A DNA stretch of 21,746 nt, taken from positions 1 to 21,746 of the forward strand of contig JADRCO010001177.1 of assembly GCA_021464525.1 (NCBI GenBank), given 5' to 3'. The stretch's first letter is position 1, and every line of letters starts with the position of its first letter. The position numbers and the translations under genes are program-made. Positions 19,746 through 21,746 of the stretch are shown here, piece after piece. Under the pieces are notes generated by a model, which worked only from the letters and a program-made list of their open reading frames with translations, searched no databases and was not told where the DNA came from. Origin of the DNA: Rhizophagus sp. LPA8_4_AMF. Its lineage: Eukaryota; Glomeromycota; Glomeromycetes; Glomerales; Glomeraceae.

Positions 19746-20460
19746 ACTTGTTTTTTTTTTTATTTTTTTTTTTTAAAACCGATTACGCAAGTCAAATTTC
19801 TCCCTTTGGCCATGGTACAAGACCACATAGGCATCTAGAGAAATGTGAAGCCTAAATATGATCCCAAGGGACCATACCCCAACCCGTAACAGGCTCCTTA
19901 TTAAGTGACCATACAAGGTTATACCAAGCGCTCTATTATTTTTGAAAACCCACACTTGGCTATAAGACCACCAAACCTAAGGATATGTGGAGTAATGGAC
20001 AACCATCTAGAAACTCTCCCATAGCCTATATTAAGTATGAAGGCTCACTCAAGGCCACAACAGCCTCACGATTCCAACATACCAGAACTACAGTTGTGAA
20101 TCCCCTAATAGTATGATCAAGTAGCCAAACCTATGTCCATCTAGTACCAAGGTAACAACCAAGGTACCCCCACGGTATTGTTAAGTGACCATAGGACAGG
20201 GGAAGGCACGACCTTAACTGAACAGTGACTATATGGACAGGAAGTATAACAGAGGGTGCAGGATCATCACTAGAAGGGGAACCTACCCCCAAGATCATAT
20301 AATTTTTTTCATATATAGATAGTATGATATTGATCTTACTAGATAATCTAATAAAAGAACAAACCTGATTAAACGATCTTTGCCAGACTAACATTAAAAA
20401 GAAATGGCAACGTCTGTCTCGTAACAACCGAGCAAAGATCATGGGAGACTGGACTCAGAT
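19746..20460 (-). repeat. GC-richer dispersed-repeat-like island with poly(T) edge
   Basis: The sequence changes abruptly from AT-rich to near-balanced: 29 of 60 bases are G or C at 20041-20100 against 11 of 60 at 20521-20580. It starts after long T runs at 19750-19773, which would be a poly(A) tail if the element is read on the minus strand. It contains related internal words (AAGTGACCATA near 19904 and 20182; CCAAACCTA near 19972 and 20124). Minus-strand open frames of 60 and 103 codons show no recognised motif. It fits a retroposed non-coding element or an old repeat; no target-site duplication or pol III boxes could be confirmed. Confidence 0.45.
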
Positions 20461-20760
20461 GGTGAAAAAAGTATGATCATTTGATTCTTTAATATTTTGT
20501 GATAATTTGAAATATTTAACACTTTAAAATTATTTGTTAGAATTGATATTGCCATTATATGAAATTAATATCTCATTACAATACCGCACAATATTATATT
20601 CACCTTCTTTTCAATTTATTTCAATAAAAAAATAAATCTTATGTAATTTTATAATTGTATATATCCGTAAAGCTCACCACTAGTGATTTTACCATAATAA
20701 TTGATTGTAATAATTTAAAATCATAAAAATCAAAATTTCATATAAACTGGAACACGAATT
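20461..20760. other. AT-rich stretch
   Basis: I see no coding or repeat structure that I can support between the GC-richer island and the degenerate array. Confidence 0.4.
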
Positions 20761-21230
20761 GCTAACAATTTTTTTTTGATCATTTGTCTTGTCTAAATGT
20801 GCTGCGATCACGATATTCTTAAAATGTAATAATTTTTCAGAAAAGCTTTGTTAACCCAATTTCCGTTATGTTCAGCAGCTTATATAAATTTCTTTACATG
20901 TAATCATCAAAATATTAATCTTAAATTCAAGAGCTTTGTTAACCTAAATTTCTATAGTTACGATGTTATTCATTATATAATTCATTAACAGTTAATGTAA
21001 TTAACTATTAACGAATTTTTTTTTTGATCAATTATCCAAAAATTCAATGATCTAAATTTCCGCTTATATCCTGCAGTCACGATTTCATACAAAATTTCTT
21101 TACATGCAACCAGATTATTACCCAAAATTTCTGTTAATGCATCACGGACAAGGAACTAATGTAACCATTAAGAAATTTGTTAATCCAAAATTTCCATTTA
21201 TGTGCTGTGGTCACAATATTATGATATCCA
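20761..21230. repeat. Degenerate tandem array with a period of roughly 120-150 bp
   Basis: A composite motif recurs: TTTGTTAACC(C/T)AA, then ATTTCC, then (G)CTG(C/T)(A/G)GTCACGAT or a variant. CACGAT-like anchors fall near 20809, 20959, 21078 and 21212. Between them AAATTTCTTTACATG recurs (about 20888 and 21096), and TTTTTTTTGATCA recurs (20770 and 21020). The copies are strongly diverged and non-coding. Confidence 0.5.
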
Positions 21231-21409
21231 ATTGAAAATATTATAAAAGCAGTTAATGAATTAAATACATGAACGCGCATGAACATTTTTTAAATTTACG
21301 ATTTTATTTTATTTTATTATTTCTTATTATAATTATTACCATAGCTATGTTACGAAATAAACCTTGAAAAGTGAATATTACTGTATTACCTTTTCGTATC
21401 TGTAATAAT

Positions 21410-21746
21410 TTTAGAAGGTTGCCCAACAGATTTTTATTATCAGATAATGATGATAATAAAAAATGATACAAAAAGATTTTGAAGATAATAATATTAGTGG
21501 CGAAGAGTATAATGAATATAGTGACAGAGATAATGATTTAGAACAATGAAGTGATGATGATCATATAGAATAACGAAGCGATAATAGTGATAAATGAAGT
21601 AATGATAATGATTTAGGATAACGAAGTGATAATGATCATTTAGAATAACGAAATGATAATGATGATGATTTAAAACAATGAAGCAATAATGAAGAAGGTG
21701 ATACCAACATGATTTCAACATCATCAGAGAATGAAACAGAAAGCGA
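21410..21746 (+). pseudogene. Broken acidic-repeat gene running off the right edge
   Basis: The plus frame from ATG 21463 reads MIQKDFEDNNISGEEYNEYS, then repeats of a unit close to LEQRSDND, then a Ser/Glu tail (MISTSSENETES) still open at the window end. Each repeat contains one stop: TGA 21547, TAA 21571, TGA 21595, TAA 21619, TAA 21646 and TGA 21679, spaced 24, 24, 24, 27 and 33 bases, all in one frame. An upstream block (RLPNRFLLSDNDDNKK) is joined across a six-base A run by a frame slip. The residues fit an Asp/Asn-rich acidic linker of a larger multicopy gene, whose identity cannot be told from this fragment. The opposite-strand His/Tyr-rich open frame over the same region is its shadow. 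Confidence 0.6.

Noticed and set aside
19600..19750. Possible tRNA-derived SINE head (TAGCTCA and GGGTAAATCCC words on the minus strand)
   Set aside because: The words do not sit in the spacing of A and B boxes and no cloverleaf could be drawn.
19773..20442. Minus-strand frames of 60 and 103 codons in the GC-richer island
   Set aside because: No motif, no supporting homology that I recall, and length expected by chance in less AT-rich DNA.
21494..21724. Minus-strand His/Tyr-rich open frame of 76 codons
   Set aside because: It is the complement of GAT/AAT-rich acidic repeats; the plus-strand frame has coherent repeat structure and explains the sequence.

Overview
The window looks like nuclear DNA from an arbuscular mycorrhizal fungus (Glomeromycotina), most likely Rhizophagus or a close relative. 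It is very AT-rich. Its genes have short GT-AG introns (46 to 106 bp). One gene encodes a fungal-type mitochondrial processing peptidase alpha subunit. Several decayed gene copies resemble lineage-specific families that I recall as hugely expanded in Rhizophagus. The organism call rests on recalled family resemblance, not on a search.

Layout. Positions 1-10,460 form a repeat-rich graveyard. It holds a minus-strand remnant and a long plus-strand copy of one Crinkler/SAM-like family, placed head to head (about 216-450 and 692-2697). Next come a minus-strand multi-exon pseudogene of a second family (3124-4491), a plus-strand coiled-coil pseudogene (5116-6065), three or four inverted-repeat elements of MITE type (6508-6963, 7170-7651, 8199-8632 with another nested at 8328-8525), a 38-bp tandem array with a cruciform-like palindrome (8828-9074), and further minus-strand remnants (9167-9820 and 10215-10458).

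Positions 11,144-19,248 are a compact core-gene block. It contains a single-exon 842-residue F-box-like protein of unknown function (minus), the four-exon MPP alpha gene (minus), and a seven-exon PhnP-like metallo-beta-lactamase-fold hydrolase (plus). The last two diverge from a shared 415-bp upstream region. I assembled the exon structures by hand; the junctions keep frame and restore family motifs.

Positions 19,250-21,746 return to repeats: a GC-richer island ending in poly(T), a degenerate array with a period of roughly 120-150 bp, and a broken acidic-repeat gene that runs off the right edge.

The most striking signal is the nature of the gene breakage. In the pseudogenes the premature stops fall mostly where the frame or family pattern expects Gln, Arg or Trp, that is CAA/CAG/CGA to TAA/TAG/TGA, or TGG to TGA/TAG. 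In the last pseudogene each repeat of an acidic octapeptide carries one such hit. This points to pervasive C-to-T (G-to-A) decay of multicopy sequence. The two multi-exon core genes and the 842-codon gene read cleanly.
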